The notes under the pieces: generated by a model
Seen by the model: only the letters and a program-made list of their open reading frames with translations
Database searches by the model: none
Told to the model about the DNA's origin: nothing
Origin: an uncultured Bacteroidales bacterium
GTDB lineage: Bacteria; Bacteroidota; Bacteroidia; Bacteroidales; Bacteroidaceae
Length of the DNA: 63,630 nucleotides
Assembly: GCA_902775375.1 (NCBI GenBank)
Contig: CACYLU010000013.1
Coordinates: forward strand, 1-63,630
Direction: 5' to 3'
In this document: positions 27,501 to 37,642 of the stretch, in pieces
Layout: every line of letters begins with the position of its first letter
How positions within the stretch are numbered: position 1 is the stretch's first letter
Position numbers and translations under genes: made by a program

Positions 27501-28957
27501 TTAGTTGGAACGTTCTTCAGAATGTCCAGTAAATGCTGCCAGAACAGATCTACCGTAGGAATCAACATCCGTTCATCAGGTGTATGTACTCCGCGGAGAG
27601 TAGGACCGAACGAAATCATATCGAGTTTCGGATACTTCTCCAAGAATAAACCACATTCCAGACCGGCATGAATGGCTTTTACCTTTGGCTTCTTACCAAA
27701 CAAGCGTTTATAGCTCTCAACAGCAACAGTAAGGATTTCTGAGTGAGGATTTGGTTTCCAACCTGGGTAACCATCGCCATGAGTCACTTCTGCTCCACCC
27801 ATCTCTAATACGGTGCGTACCATTGTAGCTATGTCCTCTTTCGATGATTCCGTTGAACTGCGCTGACTGGTTCCTATTATTATTTGGTGATTGGTAGGAT
27901 TCATCTTGATGGTGGCGAGATTAGTACTGGTCTCCACCAGTCCTGGAACATCCTGACTCATGCAAAAAACGCCATGAGGCATGGCATATAATGTTTGGCA
28001 CAGACGCTTGGCTGTGTCGCAGTCGATGGCAATCTTAGGCGTTGCCACACTTTCCATTACAATTTTCAACCCTGGGTCGGTAATGTAATACTCGGCCTGA
28101 ACATCTGCAATAAATAAGTTGAGTAATGCTCGCAAGTTGTGTTTGTAGGCTTCAGGCAGTGCTATTATGGCATGGGCTACACCAGGAATGGCATTATGCA
28201 AACTGCCTCCCCCTATTTCGCATAGGTAGATGTGAAACTGCTTTGCAGCTTTCATGAGGAAGCGGTTCAGTAGCTTATTGGCATTGGCACGACCACGATT
28301 GATGTCATCACCGGAGTGACCTCCTAGCAATCCTTTCACCTCGACACGGCAAGCATAGTAGTCAGCTGGTACATCAACGTCTTGATAAGTGAAAGTACCT
28401 ACTGAGTCAACACCTCCTGCACAACCAATGAAAATCTCTCCTTCATCTTCAGAGTCGAGGTTCAGCAGAATATCACCATGCATGAAACCATTTTGTATTT
28501 CGAAGGCACCAGTAAGACCTGTCTCTTCATCACGGGTGAAAAGACACTCAATGGGTCCATGTTCTATGCTATCGTCTGCTAATACAGCTAGTCCGGTAGC
28601 AACACCAATGCCATTATCAGCACCAAGTGTAGTGCCTTTGGCTTTCAACCACTCGCCGTCAATCCATGTCTCAATAGGGTCTTTCAAAAAATCATGTTCT
28701 ACATCCTTGCGTTTGTCGGGTACCATGTCCATATGGGCTTGTAAAACCACAGTCTTCCTTTTTTCCATACCAGGGGTAGCTGGTTTCTCCAATAAAACAT
28801 TGCCACAGGCATCTGTGGTGGTCTTTAAATTGTACTTTTTACCAAACTCTTGAAGGTAGGCAATAATTTTCTCCTCGTGCTTAGAGGGTCTTGGAATCTG
28901 ACAAATTTCCTCAAAAAATCTGAAAACTCCAGCAGGTTTTAGTTCTTTTTTTTCCAT
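27497..28957 (-). CDS. pepD: Aminoacyl-histidine dipeptidase (Xaa-His dipeptidase)
   Basis: 486 residues from the ATG at 28957; an upstream in-frame extension of 21 residues is not family-like. M20 zinc peptidase: LQAHMDMVPD, LGADNGIGVA, DEETGLTGAF (catalytic Glu), GGHSGDDINRGRAN and the terminal HAGLECG and GPTLRGVHTPDE. Cleaves cytosolic dipeptides such as carnosine-type substrates. Translationally coupled to the following nuclease-family gene. Confidence 0.93.
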   Translation of the reverse strand: MEKKELKPAGVFRFFEEICQIPRPSKHEEKIIAYLQEFGKKYNLKTTTDACGNVLLEKPATPGMEKRKTVVLQAHMDMVPDKRKDVEHDFLKDPIETWIDGEWLKAKGTTLGADNGIGVATGLAVLADDSIEHGPIECLFTRDEETGLTGAFEIQNGFMHGDILLNLDSEDEGEIFIGCAGGVDSVGTFTYQDVDVPADYYACRVEVKGLLGGHSGDDINRGRANANKLLNRFLMKAAKQFHIYLCEIGGGSLHNAIPGVAHAIIALPEAYKHNLRALLNLFIADVQAEYYITDPGLKIVMESVATPKIAIDCDTAKRLCQTLYAMPHGVFCMSQDVPGLVETSTNLATIKMNPTNHQIIIGTSQRSSTESSKEDIATMVRTVLEMGGAEVTHGDGYPGWKPNPHSEILTVAVESYKRLFGKKPKVKAIHAGLECGLFLEKYPKLDMISFGPTLRGVHTPDERMLIPTVDLFWQHLLDILKNVPTK

Positions 28958-29024
28958 ATTCAATATTATATTGTATCTTTGGGGCTGCAAAAATTGACTG
29001 CATTTCAACAAAGTCCACATAAAA

Positions 29025-29056
29025 TTTGGCTTTGTGTTCGATTTGCACTATTTTTG
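29025..29056 (+). promoter_or_regulatory. Promoter of the small membrane protein and ompH-like gene
   Basis: TTTG at 29025-29028, 20-nt spacer, TATTTTTG at 29049-29056. Confidence 0.7.
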
Positions 29057-29094
29057 CACCGATTTTTTGCAAATATAGGAATTTATTTTGATTT

Positions 29095-29298
29095 ATGCTA
29101 TATACGTTGCTCATTACTTTGGCTGTGGTAGGCGTTTGTGTCCTTCTTTTGGGCATAAAGATATTCTTTACAAAAGCGGGCAAGTTTCCACATTTCCATA
29201 TTAGTGGCAACAAAGAGATGATGAAACGGGGAATTGACTGTGTGGAGTCACAAGACAGGAATGCACGTAAACCATCAAGATTAGGAGTAATAGAATAA
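29095..29298 (+). CDS. Small single-span membrane protein
   Basis: 67 residues: one membrane helix (LYTLLITLAVVGVCVLLLGIKIFF) then a short polar tail with HISGNKEMMKRGIDCVESQD. I recognise the pattern as a conserved small Bacteroidales protein but no function is known. It has its own promoter and precedes the OmpH-like gene by 27 nt. Confidence 0.7.
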   Translation: MLYTLLITLAVVGVCVLLLGIKIFFTKAGKFPHFHISGNKEMMKRGIDCVESQDRNARKPSRLGVIE

Positions 29299-29325
29299 AA
29301 ATAAAGATAAAATAAATAAGTAATT

Positions 29326-29922
29326 ATGAAGAAAATGAAGAATTTGATCATGGGTTTGGCAGCGCTTAGCTGCATCATGATGTTTGCACAATGTGCCAAT
29401 AAAGGTGGTCAGGAAACAGCAACCAATGATGCATCAGGTGCCCTGTCTGACATGAAGGTGGCATTTGTTGAGATCGACACTTTGCTGGCTAAGTATAATT
29501 TCTGCATTGACCTCAACGAGGCAATGGTGAAAAAAAGCGAGAATGTTCGTCTCCAACTTAATCAGAAAGCTCAGGATTTACAGAAGCAGCAGCAAGAGTT
29601 TCAGACAAAGTATCAGAACAACGCATTCCTTTCGGCAGAACGCGCTCAACAGGAGTATAATCGTATTAACAAACTGAGTGAAGACTTGCAGACTTTAAGC
29701 GACAAACTGCAGAGTGAATTGGCAGCTGAGAGTGAGAAAAATAACATGCAGTTGCAAGATTCTATCAAGAATTTCTTAAAGGAATACAACAAGACTAAAG
29801 GATTTACACTGATTATCAGCAATACAGGTATGGATAACCTGCTGTATGCAGATGATACAATGAATATTACTCAGGAAGTGCTTGATGGTTTGAATGCTCG
29901 CTATTCAAAGCCAATAAATTGA
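29326..29922 (+). CDS. OmpH/Skp-like periplasmic chaperone, lipoprotein
   Basis: 198 residues. Signal ending in a lipobox (MMFAQC), then the OmpH start KVAFVEIDTLLAKYNFCIDL, a long coiled coil rich in Gln and Glu (residues about 75-145) and the closing strand GFTLIISNTG ... LLYADDTMNIT. Skp-type proteins trap unfolded outer-membrane proteins as trimers; here the protein would be tethered by lipid. Confidence 0.88.
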   Translation: MKKMKNLIMGLAALSCIMMFAQCANKGGQETATNDASGALSDMKVAFVEIDTLLAKYNFCIDLNEAMVKKSENVRLQLNQKAQDLQKQQQEFQTKYQNNAFLSAERAQQEYNRINKLSEDLQTLSDKLQSELAAESEKNNMQLQDSIKNFLKEYNKTKGFTLIISNTGMDNLLYADDTMNITQEVLDGLNARYSKPIN

Positions 29923-29941
29923 AATTAAGTATAATTGACAG

Positions 29942-29975
29942 AGAAGGCTACCCATAAGAGTAGCCTTCTTTTTTT
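29942..29975 (+). terminator. Terminator after the OmpH-like gene
   Basis: 10-bp stem AGAAGGCTAC (29942-29951) with GTAGCCTTCT (29960-29969) and a run of T. Confidence 0.9.
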
Positions 29976-30015
29976 ATCACAATCTCTGGTTCTATCCTCG
30001 TTGTCTCAATAAGCT

Positions 30016-31266
30016 TCAATTATTTATTAGCTCCAGCGCCTTGGCAAGAAGATTCTCATGCTCAGAACCAAATGGCTGAATACCTTCGATGGTAGAGAGT
30101 GGATCTATACTATAATCAGGCTCTATCCCAACACCGATGTAGTCAGCTTTGTCGTTTATATCTGTCACATGACATGCTGCTAAGTGCAAGAGTTGATCGT
30201 TTACAGGGTCACTGAAGGTTTCGCAAGCCACTCCAATGCCCTTGGTTTGCTGGCCTATCACTATCACCTCCATTACTGATTCAAGACAATTGATAAGCAT
30301 TTCAGCAGGACCTGAAGTGGCAGATGAAGTAAGTACATAAAGCTTATTTAGATTAAGGTTAATACCTTCACCCAGTTCGCTGGCTGTGAGGAATGGCAGG
30401 GAAGATTCCATATGGCGAGACTCTGCAAACTGTACCGTAGCCAACTGGTTGCCTAAAACACTGGAAGGTGCCAGTATAGAAGCAAGGTACTGTAATCCCT
30501 TTACATCACCAGTTGCAGCATGGCGTAAATCAAGTACTATGTTTGTGATATTACCAGCCGACAAGCTTTTTGATGCTGCAGCCACCTTTTGTTGATTGGC
30601 TTCTGCAATATTGTTATAAAGTAAATAGCCCACTCGATTGTTAATGATAGATATAACAGGTAAGTCGTTGGGGAAATAGCCTGATGCCTCTGGTAGATTA
30701 ACCATACGGTTGAAAACGACTATGCTGTGTTCGGCTTCTTCGGTTGTCTCTTCGTCGTTTATAACGATTGTGGCGCTATGGCCAATCATTAGTTTATGTG
30801 CTTCCCCATCAGTAAGTAATCCTTGTGTCTTGCTGGTGATGGCCTCATTATCTACCGCCATTATCCATTCTCCTCGTTGCAAACCAGCGGTAGCAGCTAC
30901 AGAAGTAGGCTCAATATAGGTAATTACAGCCATAAGTGCCGTATCGTTTACTTGAGCGATTGCTAACTGGTAACCATGGCCGATAATAGGCTGCGAACAT
31001 GTTGTATCTATATAGCTCACATAATCGTCACTATTTCTCACCTTTGACAAGAAAGCTACAGAGTTCAGAAAAAAAGAAGAAGTAAGTTCGTCTTCATCTT
31101 GCAACTCGTCGTTCCAAAGATAGTTGGCTCGCATTACACTGTCAATCCATAAACTATGACGGGTGAAAGGATAATATTCTTCCCAGCGGTCCTTTCCACA
31201 AGAGGTAAAAAGACTAGTAAGCACAATGAAGGAAATCAGTATTATGACGCTATATTTGGCTTTCAT
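30016..31266 (-). CDS. S41-family peptidase-like lipoprotein (second copy)
   Basis: 416 residues from the ATG at 31266 (lipobox LFTSC). Same plan as the gene at 24748-26307: ANYLWNDE, a PDZ part ([19 protein letters not shown]), DLRHAATGD, the putative nucleophile in [12 protein letters not shown] and IGQQTKG with Lys. Only about 30-40 per cent similar by eye. The GGG of the usual DLRxNGGG is lost, so catalysis may be altered. Confidence 0.8.
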   Translation of the reverse strand: MKAKYSVIILISFIVLTSLFTSCGKDRWEEYYPFTRHSLWIDSVMRANYLWNDELQDEDELTSSFFLNSVAFLSKVRNSDDYVSYIDTTCSQPIIGHGYQLAIAQVNDTALMAVITYIEPTSVAATAGLQRGEWIMAVDNEAITSKTQGLLTDGEAHKLMIGHSATIVINDEETTEEAEHSIVVFNRMVNLPEASGYFPNDLPVISIINNRVGYLLYNNIAEANQQKVAAASKSLSAGNITNIVLDLRHAATGDVKGLQYLASILAPSSVLGNQLATVQFAESRHMESSLPFLTASELGEGINLNLNKLYVLTSSATSGPAEMLINCLESVMEVIVIGQQTKGIGVACETFSDPVNDQLLHLAACHVTDINDKADYIGVGIEPDYSIDPLSTIEGIQPFGSEHENLLAKALELINN

Positions 31267-31289
31267 CTTTAATTCTTGGTTTAATGATG

Positions 31290-31322
31290 CAAAGATAGAA
31301 AAAAATATAGTAATTTTGCAAA
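31290..31322 (-). promoter_or_regulatory. Promoter of the second S41 gene
   Basis: Minus-strand TTTG (31322-31319), 21-nt spacer, TATCTTTG (31297-31290). Overlaps the divergent mnmA promoter. Confidence 0.6.
31311..31318 (+). promoter_or_regulatory. Probable -7 box of mnmA
   Basis: TAATTTTG at 31311-31318, 30 nt before the ATG at 31349. Confidence 0.5.
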
Positions 31323-31348
31323 TCAAAGAAAATAGTATTCCATACGAC

Positions 31349-32404
31349 ATGAATATAGCAGTATTAATATCAGGCGGCGTTGATAGCTCAGTGGTGGTAC
31401 ACCAATTGTGCGAGCAGGGTTATAAGCCGGCTTTGTTCTATATCCGCATTGGACGTGATGATGTGGATTATATGGATTGCACGGCCGAGGAAGATATGGA
31501 GATTTGTACCGCTGTGGCGCATAAATATGGCTTGAAGCTAGAACTAATAGATTTGCATCGTGAATATTGGGATAAAGTGGCAGTATATGCCATCGATAAG
31601 ATTCGCCATGGCTTCACCCCCAATCCTGATGTGATGTGTAACCGCCTGATTAAGTTTGGATGTTTCGAGGAAAAGGTGGGGAAAGACTTTGATATGACTG
31701 CTACTGGGCATTATGCCACCACGCATATTATAAATGGTAAGACTTGGTTAGGTACTGCTATTGATCCTGTGAAAGACCAAACTGATTTTTTGGCACAGAT
31801 TACTTATATGCAGGTAAAAAAATTAATGTTCCCATTGGGTAATCTAATGAAGACTGAAGTTCGCCAAATAGCTGCCAATGTAGGATTGCCAAGCGCCAAA
31901 CGTAAAGACAGCCAGGGTATCTGTTTCTTAAACAATATCAACTACAATGACTTCGTGAGACGTTTCCTGGGTGAACAGGAAGGTCCCATTGTAGAACTGG
32001 AGACGGGAAAGATTCTTGGCAAACATAAGGGGTTTTGGTTCCACACTATCGGACAGCGCAAAGGTCTTGGCTTGAGTGGTGGCCCTTGGTTCGTGATTCA
32101 GAAAGATATACAGCAGAACATTATTTATGTGTCGCATGGTTATGATTGTACAAAGCAATATGGTGATACTTTCCATCTGAAGGATTTTCATTTCATCACA
32201 GAGAATCCATGGCAGGAGGGTGAGCACGAGATTACATTCAAGATTCGCCATACACCAGAGTTTACTACTGGAAAGATTGTTAGCGATGGAGAAGGGTATG
32301 TTGTTAAATCCGACCAGATGTTACAAGGCATAGCTCCTGGGCAGTTTGGTGTGATCTACGACAAAGACCGAAAGCTGGTAATAGGCAGTGGTGAGATATT
32401 TTGA
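31349..32404 (+). CDS. mnmA: tRNA-specific 2-thiouridylase
   Basis: 351 residues from the ATG at 31349; an upstream in-frame start would cross the divergent promoters. PP-loop SGGVDSS at 8-14, catalytic Cys in [15 protein letters not shown], the second Cys in KDSQGICFL, and [14 protein letters not shown]. It thiolates U34 of Lys, Glu and Gln tRNAs using sulfur relayed from cysteine desulfurase. Confidence 0.93.
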   Translation: MNIAVLISGGVDSSVVVHQLCEQGYKPALFYIRIGRDDVDYMDCTAEEDMEICTAVAHKYGLKLELIDLHREYWDKVAVYAIDKIRHGFTPNPDVMCNRLIKFGCFEEKVGKDFDMTATGHYATTHIINGKTWLGTAIDPVKDQTDFLAQITYMQVKKLMFPLGNLMKTEVRQIAANVGLPSAKRKDSQGICFLNNINYNDFVRRFLGEQEGPIVELETGKILGKHKGFWFHTIGQRKGLGLSGGPWFVIQKDIQQNIIYVSHGYDCTKQYGDTFHLKDFHFITENPWQEGEHEITFKIRHTPEFTTGKIVSDGEGYVVKSDQMLQGIAPGQFGVIYDKDRKLVIGSGEIF

Positions 32405-32447
32405 TAATTATTAACGCATATATGAGCGATAACTTAAATCTTTTATC

Positions 32448-32455
32448 TAAATTTG
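32448..32455 (+). promoter_or_regulatory. Probable -7 box of the NigD-like gene
   Basis: TAAATTTG at 32448-32455, followed by a TA-dinucleotide run (about 32467-32482) before the ATG at 32489. Confidence 0.45.
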
Positions 32456-32488
32456 CCTCGAATTTAATATATATATATATATACGACA

Positions 32489-33226
32489 ATGAAACAGATT
32501 AGAATGATGGCCCTTTTGGGTTTGACCCTGTTGATGGGTGTGATAATGACAAGTTGTTTGTCTAGCAGTGAAGGTGACAATAAAGCAACTCAAACACTTG
32601 TAGCAATCTATGAAAATGGCGCTTTTACTCAGCAAGGTGGCGGTATCTTAGTTCCTGTGAATTCCAGTTTCTTGCCTTCGGCTCCTGGCTTTTACTTGAT
32701 TGAAATAGAGTATGATCCTACCACATGGAGTGATAATAAGCTGAATGTGACCCTTCTTTCTGCTCCTCAAAAAGTGGATACATATAATGTGGTGAAGGGA
32801 ACAGGCGAAGGTAATATTAATATTTTTACTTTGCAAGAAAGTACTATAGCACCTTCTTTGTTCAATAAAGATTATTTAGTAATTCCATGTATCTTTTGGG
32901 CTGATAAAGTGAATTCTGAGAGTGAGAAGGAGCAGGAAATAAAGAAACACCATTTCAATTTGCAGGCTCCTGCTGATATGCATAATTCCGAAGGTGTACT
33001 GGAACTTACCTTATATGATGTTGTTGACGATCCAGATCTCCAGCGCTTAGATCATAAATATGTTGATCGTATCTACTATATCGGCGATATAATTAATGAA
33101 TTCAATGTTTCTAATAGTGTAAAAGTGTCCAAAATCCGTATAAAGGCAAAGGTAAATCGCAGCACTTATGAAACTAAAAGTGGTGGCGATGATTTCTTTG
33201 ATATTGATTTAACACCATTTCAATAA
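32489..33226 (+). CDS. NigD-like lipoprotein
   Basis: 245 residues. Lipobox VIMTSC near residue 23, a small beta domain, then a beta-sandwich-like half with DDPDLQRLDHKYVDRIYY. The overall plan resembles the NigD-like family of Bacteroidales lipoproteins, whose function is unknown. It lies 5 nt before a membrane-protein gene and may head the unit ending with metH. Confidence 0.55.
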   Translation: MKQIRMMALLGLTLLMGVIMTSCLSSSEGDNKATQTLVAIYENGAFTQQGGGILVPVNSSFLPSAPGFYLIEIEYDPTTWSDNKLNVTLLSAPQKVDTYNVVKGTGEGNINIFTLQESTIAPSLFNKDYLVIPCIFWADKVNSESEKEQEIKKHHFNLQAPADMHNSEGVLELTLYDVVDDPDLQRLDHKYVDRIYYIGDIINEFNVSNSVKVSKIRIKAKVNRSTYETKSGGDDFFDIDLTPFQ

Positions 33227-33231
33227 AAGCA

Positions 33232-33807
33232 TTGGATTATAAGTTCCTACTACATATAGCTTTCTTAATGATATCGAATCCTGCCAAAGCGTGGGAGGAG
33301 ATACGTTTGCGCCCCAATATCCGTGAAGCGTCGTTCGAGTATGTCTATCCCATGATAGGCTTCTCGGCATTAGCGGTGTTCATTGGCTCAATTTTCGAGC
33401 GTGGATGGGGAAATGCTGAGGACTATCAATATGCCATGATGAACTGTGCAGCAGTGGTGGTGTCTTTGTTTGGCGCTTTTTTCCTATCATCATACCTTAT
33501 TAATATGGTAAGGATGCGGCTATTGGAACAGCGTGATGATATATTGCTGTCTCAACAGTTCGTAGGCTATTGCATGACGGTGACTTTTCTCTTGCAGATA
33601 TTGACCGGCATCTTGCCAAACATGGGCATCATCTCCATACTTTTGCAGTTCTATGTGATTTATCTTGTATGGGAAGGCAGTGAGAAACTGTTGGATGTAA
33701 CAGAAGACAAACGAACGGCATTGACAATAATAGCGTCTGTTATTCTACTGGTTTGCCCACCTATGATTCGCTTCGTGTTCGACCAGCTCAATATCTTGTT
33801 GAATTGA
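33232..33807 (+). CDS. Yip1-family-like membrane protein
   Basis: 191 residues with about five membrane segments. The N-terminus [20 protein letters not shown] is typical of bacterial Yip1-domain proteins, so I accept a TTG start at 33232; the next ATG (33268) would cut into the conserved NPAKAWEEI. Role unknown. It sits between the NigD-like gene and smpB. Confidence 0.75.
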   Translation: MDYKFLLHIAFLMISNPAKAWEEIRLRPNIREASFEYVYPMIGFSALAVFIGSIFERGWGNAEDYQYAMMNCAAVVVSLFGAFFLSSYLINMVRMRLLEQRDDILLSQQFVGYCMTVTFLLQILTGILPNMGIISILLQFYVIYLVWEGSEKLLDVTEDKRTALTIIASVILLVCPPMIRFVFDQLNILLN

Positions 33808-33811
33808 TTGT

Positions 33812-34264
33812 ATGAAACAGGCTCCTATCATTATTAAAAACAAACGTGCTAGCCACGACTATGAGTTCATTGAGACTTATACCGCTGGTATGGTGCTGAC
33901 TGGTACAGAAATCAAATCTATCCGACTAGGTAAGGCGAGCCTGGTAGATACTTATTGCTTTTTTGATAAGCGTGAGTTGTGGGTAAAGAATATGCATATT
34001 GCTCAGTATATGTATGGCACCTACAATAATCATGCTGCCACACGTGATCGTAAGTTGTTGATGAACAGAAAGGAACTTAACAAATTGCAACGTGATGCCA
34101 TGAACCCAGGCTATACTATTGTGCCAGTAAGACTATTTCTCAATGAAAACGGTCTGGCAAAACTGGTGATTGCCCTGGCGAAAGGTAAAAAAGAATATGA
34201 CAAACGGCAGACACTGAAGGAAAACGACGACAAACGCGAAATGGCGAGAATGTTTAAACATTAA
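33812..34264 (+). CDS. smpB: SsrA-binding protein
   Basis: 150 residues. Partner of tmRNA in rescue of stalled ribosomes. Motifs: [36 protein letters not shown], and the basic tail [20 protein letters not shown]. metH begins 3 nt after the stop codon. Confidence 0.95.
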   Translation: MKQAPIIIKNKRASHDYEFIETYTAGMVLTGTEIKSIRLGKASLVDTYCFFDKRELWVKNMHIAQYMYGTYNNHAATRDRKLLMNRKELNKLQRDAMNPGYTIVPVRLFLNENGLAKLVIALAKGKKEYDKRQTLKENDDKREMARMFKH

Positions 34265-34267
34265 TAT

Positions 34268-37054
34268 ATGGCCGACTCTATCTTTACGGTTTTCAAAGCT
34301 CAGTTAGACCGTCGTGTACTAGTACTCGATGGGGCATTGGGCACCATGATACAGCAATACAACTTGGCAGAAAGCGATTTCAGAGGCAACTTGTTTGGCG
34401 ATGTGTCGCAGCAGATCAAGGGCGATAACGACGTGCTGAACCTCACTCGCCCTGATGTCATTGCCGAGATTCACGAGAAATACCTTAAAGCTGGTGCTGA
34501 CATCATCGAAACCAATACTTTCAATGCTACTTCTGTTAGTCAAGCCGACTATGGTATGCAAGCTCATGTCAGAGAAATGAATCTGTCAGGAGCAAGGTTG
34601 GCACGTAAGTTGGCAGATAGTTATTCTACCCCCGAGAAGCCCCGTTTTGTGGCAGGGTCTGTGGGACCTACCAACAAGACTTGCTCAATGAGTCCTGATG
34701 TTAATGATCCTGCTTTTCGCTCCCTCACATTTACAGATCTTCAGCAAGCTTATACTGAACAGATGACCGCTTTGATTGAGGGTGGGGTAGATGTATTGCT
34801 GATTGAGACTATCTTTGATACCCTCAATGCCAAGGCTGCTATCTTTGCTGCTGAAAAGGCGATGAAGGCTATGGGTAAGAAAGTGCCACTAATGCTTTCA
34901 GTAACCGTATCTGATGTGGGTGGCCGAACCCTTTCTGGTCAGACACTCGATGCATTCTTGGCTTCAGTTTCCCATGCCGACATTTTCTCGGTGGGTTTGA
35001 ATTGTTCTTTTGGTGCAGAGCAGATGAAGCCTTTCCTACGCCATTTGGCCAATCATGCACCTTATTATATAAGTGTATATCCTAATGCTGGGCTTCCTAA
35101 TAGCTTAGGACAATATGACGAGACACCTGATCATATGGCTTCTGTCATAAAGACTTACCTCGATGAGCAATTAGTGAACATCGTGGGGGGCTGTTGTGGC
35201 ACAACAGATGAGTACATAGCTGCCTATCAGCCCTTAGTGAAAGAGGCCAAACCACATATACCTGTTGCTCGTTCGCCTTATTTGCAACTTTCAGGTTTGG
35301 AACTGCTGGAGATAAAGCCGGCAATCAATTTTGTTAATGTGGGAGAACGATGCAATGTAGCTGGTTCGCGCAAGTTCCTTAGGCTAATCAAGGAAAAGAA
35401 TTATGATGAGGCTTTGGGCATTGCCCGTAAGCAGGTGGAAGATGGCGCACAGATGCTGGACATCAATATGGATGACGGTTTACTGAATGCTCGCGAGGAG
35501 ATGAAACACTTCCTCAACTTGTTGGCTTCAGAACCTGAGATAGCACGGGTACCCGTGATGATTGACTCTTCCAAATGGGAGGTGATAGAAGCCGGGTTGC
35601 AATGCCTGCAAGGCAAGAGTGTGGTCAATTCTATTTCCTTGAAAGAGGGCGAGGAGAAGTTTATCTCCCAGGCTCGTCAGCTTAGGAAATATGGAGCAGC
35701 AGTAGTGGTGATGGCATTTGATGAACAAGGTCAGGCTGATACCTATGAGCGTAAGATACAGGTGTGTGAAAGAGCTTTCCACCTGCTAACTGAGCAAGTT
35801 GGCTTCATGCCACAGGACATCATTTTCGACCCTAACATACTGGCGGTAGCAACAGGTATGCCAGAGCATGATAACTATGCTTTGGATTATATCAAGGCAA
35901 CCGCTTGGATACGTAAGCACCTCAAAGGCGCTCATGACAGTGGCGGTGTGAGCAACCTTTCGTTCTCGTTCAGAGGCAACAACTATATTCGTGAGGCTAT
36001 GCATGCCGTATTCCTCTATCATGCTATTGCAGCAGGTATGGATATGGGTATAGTCAATCCATCTACCTCTGTATTGTATTCTGATATCCCTGCTGATGAA
36101 TTGGAATGTATTGAGGATGTGGTGTTGAACCGTCGCAAAGATGCTGCCGACAGACTGATTGCTTTGGCAGAAAGGATAAAGCAGAAGGAAGAAGATGAGA
36201 AAAGTGGACTTACTACAACTCAACAGAACTCTTCACTCTCTGCTCCTAACAATCGCGAATCATGGCGAGATGCTTCTTTGGAAGAACGCTTAAAGTATGC
36301 TTTGACCAAAGGTGTGGATACCTATCTGGAAGTCGATTTGCAGGAAGCCCTGCAAAAATACCCCAAGGCAGTAGCTATCATCGAAGGTCCCCTAATGGAT
36401 GGCATGAACTATGTCGGTGAACTCTTTGGCGCTGGTAAGATGTTCTTGCCACAAGTGGTAAAGACTGCTCGTACGATGAAGAAAGCAGTAAGCATCTTGC
36501 AACCAGCTATTGAGGCAGAGAAACAAGCAGGGACTAAGTCTGCAGGTAAAGTGCTGCTGGCTACCGTGAAAGGTGATGTGCATGATATCGGCAAGAACAT
36601 TGTGTCGGTAGTGATGGCTTGCAACGGTTACGAAATCATCGATCTGGGAACAATGGTGCCTGCAGAAGAAATTGTGCGTACTGCTATGCGTGAAAAAGTA
36701 GATATGATAGGGTTGAGTGGCTTGATCACCCCTTCGCTTGACGAAATGGTGCAAGTGGCAATAGCTTTGGAGCATGCAGGACTCGATATCCCGCTCTTGA
36801 TTGGTGGAGCCACCACTTCACAATTGCATACAGCCCTGAAGATAGCTCCTGTCTATCATGCTCCAGTGGTTCATCTCAAGGATGCATCACAGAATCCATC
36901 TGTGGCAGCGCGTTTGATGAATCCCGTCTTGAAGCATGAGTTGGAAGATGATTTGAAGAAAGAATATACCCAAATTAGAGAGAAAGAAAATGATAATCAA
37001 GCGCAATTATTATCAATAGAAGATGCGAGAAAGAAAAAAATCAATCTTTTTTAA
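34268..37054 (+). CDS. metH: Cobalamin-dependent methionine synthase, without activation domain
   Basis: 928 residues. Homocysteine domain with zinc ligands Cys246 (GLNCSFG) and Cys309-Cys310 (GGCCGT); pterin domain (NVGERCNVAGSRKF ... DINMDDG); cap domain (DGMNYVGELFGAGKMFLPQV); B12 domain with axial His772 in DVHDIGKN. It ends at SIEDARKKKINLF, exactly where Escherichia coli MetH (about 1227 residues) continues into the AdoMet reactivation domain. Reductive reactivation must come from another protein, or a different mechanism. No B12 riboswitch is visible, as expected in the tight smpB-metH junction. Confidence 0.95.
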   Translation: MADSIFTVFKAQLDRRVLVLDGALGTMIQQYNLAESDFRGNLFGDVSQQIKGDNDVLNLTRPDVIAEIHEKYLKAGADIIETNTFNATSVSQADYGMQAHVREMNLSGARLARKLADSYSTPEKPRFVAGSVGPTNKTCSMSPDVNDPAFRSLTFTDLQQAYTEQMTALIEGGVDVLLIETIFDTLNAKAAIFAAEKAMKAMGKKVPLMLSVTVSDVGGRTLSGQTLDAFLASVSHADIFSVGLNCSFGAEQMKPFLRHLANHAPYYISVYPNAGLPNSLGQYDETPDHMASVIKTYLDEQLVNIVGGCCGTTDEYIAAYQPLVKEAKPHIPVARSPYLQLSGLELLEIKPAINFVNVGERCNVAGSRKFLRLIKEKNYDEALGIARKQVEDGAQMLDINMDDGLLNAREEMKHFLNLLASEPEIARVPVMIDSSKWEVIEAGLQCLQGKSVVNSISLKEGEEKFISQARQLRKYGAAVVVMAFDEQGQADTYERKIQVCERAFHLLTEQVGFMPQDIIFDPNILAVATGMPEHDNYALDYIKATAWIRKHLKGAHDSGGVSNLSFSFRGNNYIREAMHAVFLYHAIAAGMDMGIVNPSTSVLYSDIPADELECIEDVVLNRRKDAADRLIALAERIKQKEEDEKSGLTTTQQNSSLSAPNNRESWRDASLEERLKYALTKGVDTYLEVDLQEALQKYPKAVAIIEGPLMDGMNYVGELFGAGKMFLPQVVKTARTMKKAVSILQPAIEAEKQAGTKSAGKVLLATVKGDVHDIGKNIVSVVMACNGYEIIDLGTMVPAEEIVRTAMREKVDMIGLSGLITPSLDEMVQVAIALEHAGLDIPLLIGGATTSQLHTALKIAPVYHAPVVHLKDASQNPSVAARLMNPVLKHELEDDLKKEYTQIREKENDNQAQLLSIEDARKKKINLF

Positions 37055-37061
37055 AAGAGAA

Positions 37062-37093
37062 TTTGTCCAATTCGTAAATAATTGCTTATTTTG
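37062..37093 (+). promoter_or_regulatory. Promoter of the outer-membrane barrel gene
   Basis: TTTG at 37062-37065, 20-nt spacer, TTATTTTG at 37086-37093 (one mismatch). Confidence 0.55.
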
Positions 37094-37127
37094 CAGCGTT
37101 AATTAGTTAACTAAATTTATATTGGTT

Positions 37128-37589
37128 ATGAAAAAGTATTTATTTATGTTGGTAGCAGTGTTTGCAATGAGTACTGCTGCTTTTGCTCAGAAAGGTGTTA
37201 CCGGTTTTGGCGTACAAGGAGCTTATGATGATTTGAATGGTCAGTTCGGTATTGGCGTGAAGTTGCAACTTGGTCTTGTAGATCAACTTCGTGGTGATGT
37301 TGCTACCGATTTGTTCTTCAAGAAGAAGGATATCTCAATCGTTGATGTCAACGCTAACTTGCACTATGTGTTCCCAGTAGCTTCTGGTTTCAACGTTTAT
37401 CCATTGGCTGGTCTTAATCTTGCTTTCTTTAATCATGATATTCCAACTCGTCTTGGTGTAAACCTTGGTGGTGGTCTTGAATATTATGTAGCAAGCAACG
37501 TAAAGATTGGTGGTGAAGCTAAGTATATCGTTTCTGATAATGGCTATAGCCGTTTCGGCGCTAATTTTGGCGTTACTTTCCTGTTCTAA
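37128..37589 (+). CDS. Small outer-membrane beta-barrel protein
   Basis: 153 residues from the ATG at 37128. Signal peptide MKKYLFMLVAVFAMSTAAFAQ, then eight or so amphipathic strands with aromatic girdles ending in a C-terminal Phe (GANFGVTFLF), the hallmark of BAM-assembled barrels. OmpA/opacity-like small barrel of unknown role. Confidence 0.85.
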   Translation: MKKYLFMLVAVFAMSTAAFAQKGVTGFGVQGAYDDLNGQFGIGVKLQLGLVDQLRGDVATDLFFKKKDISIVDVNANLHYVFPVASGFNVYPLAGLNLAFFNHDIPTRLGVNLGGGLEYYVASNVKIGGEAKYIVSDNGYSRFGANFGVTFLF

Positions 37590-37613
37590 GGAGATTCTTT
37601 TTTGAGTATACCG

Positions 37614-37642
37614 GAGGCTGCAGCAATGCAGCCTCTTTTTTT
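37614..37642. terminator. Terminator after the barrel gene
   Basis: 9-bp stem GAGGCTGCA (37614-37622) with TGCAGCCTC (37627-37635), GCAA loop and seven T; it also borders the convergent mltF. Confidence 0.9.

Noticed and set aside
32467-32482. TA-dinucleotide run as phase-variable switch
   Set aside because: Short and in an ordinary AT-rich leader; no further support.
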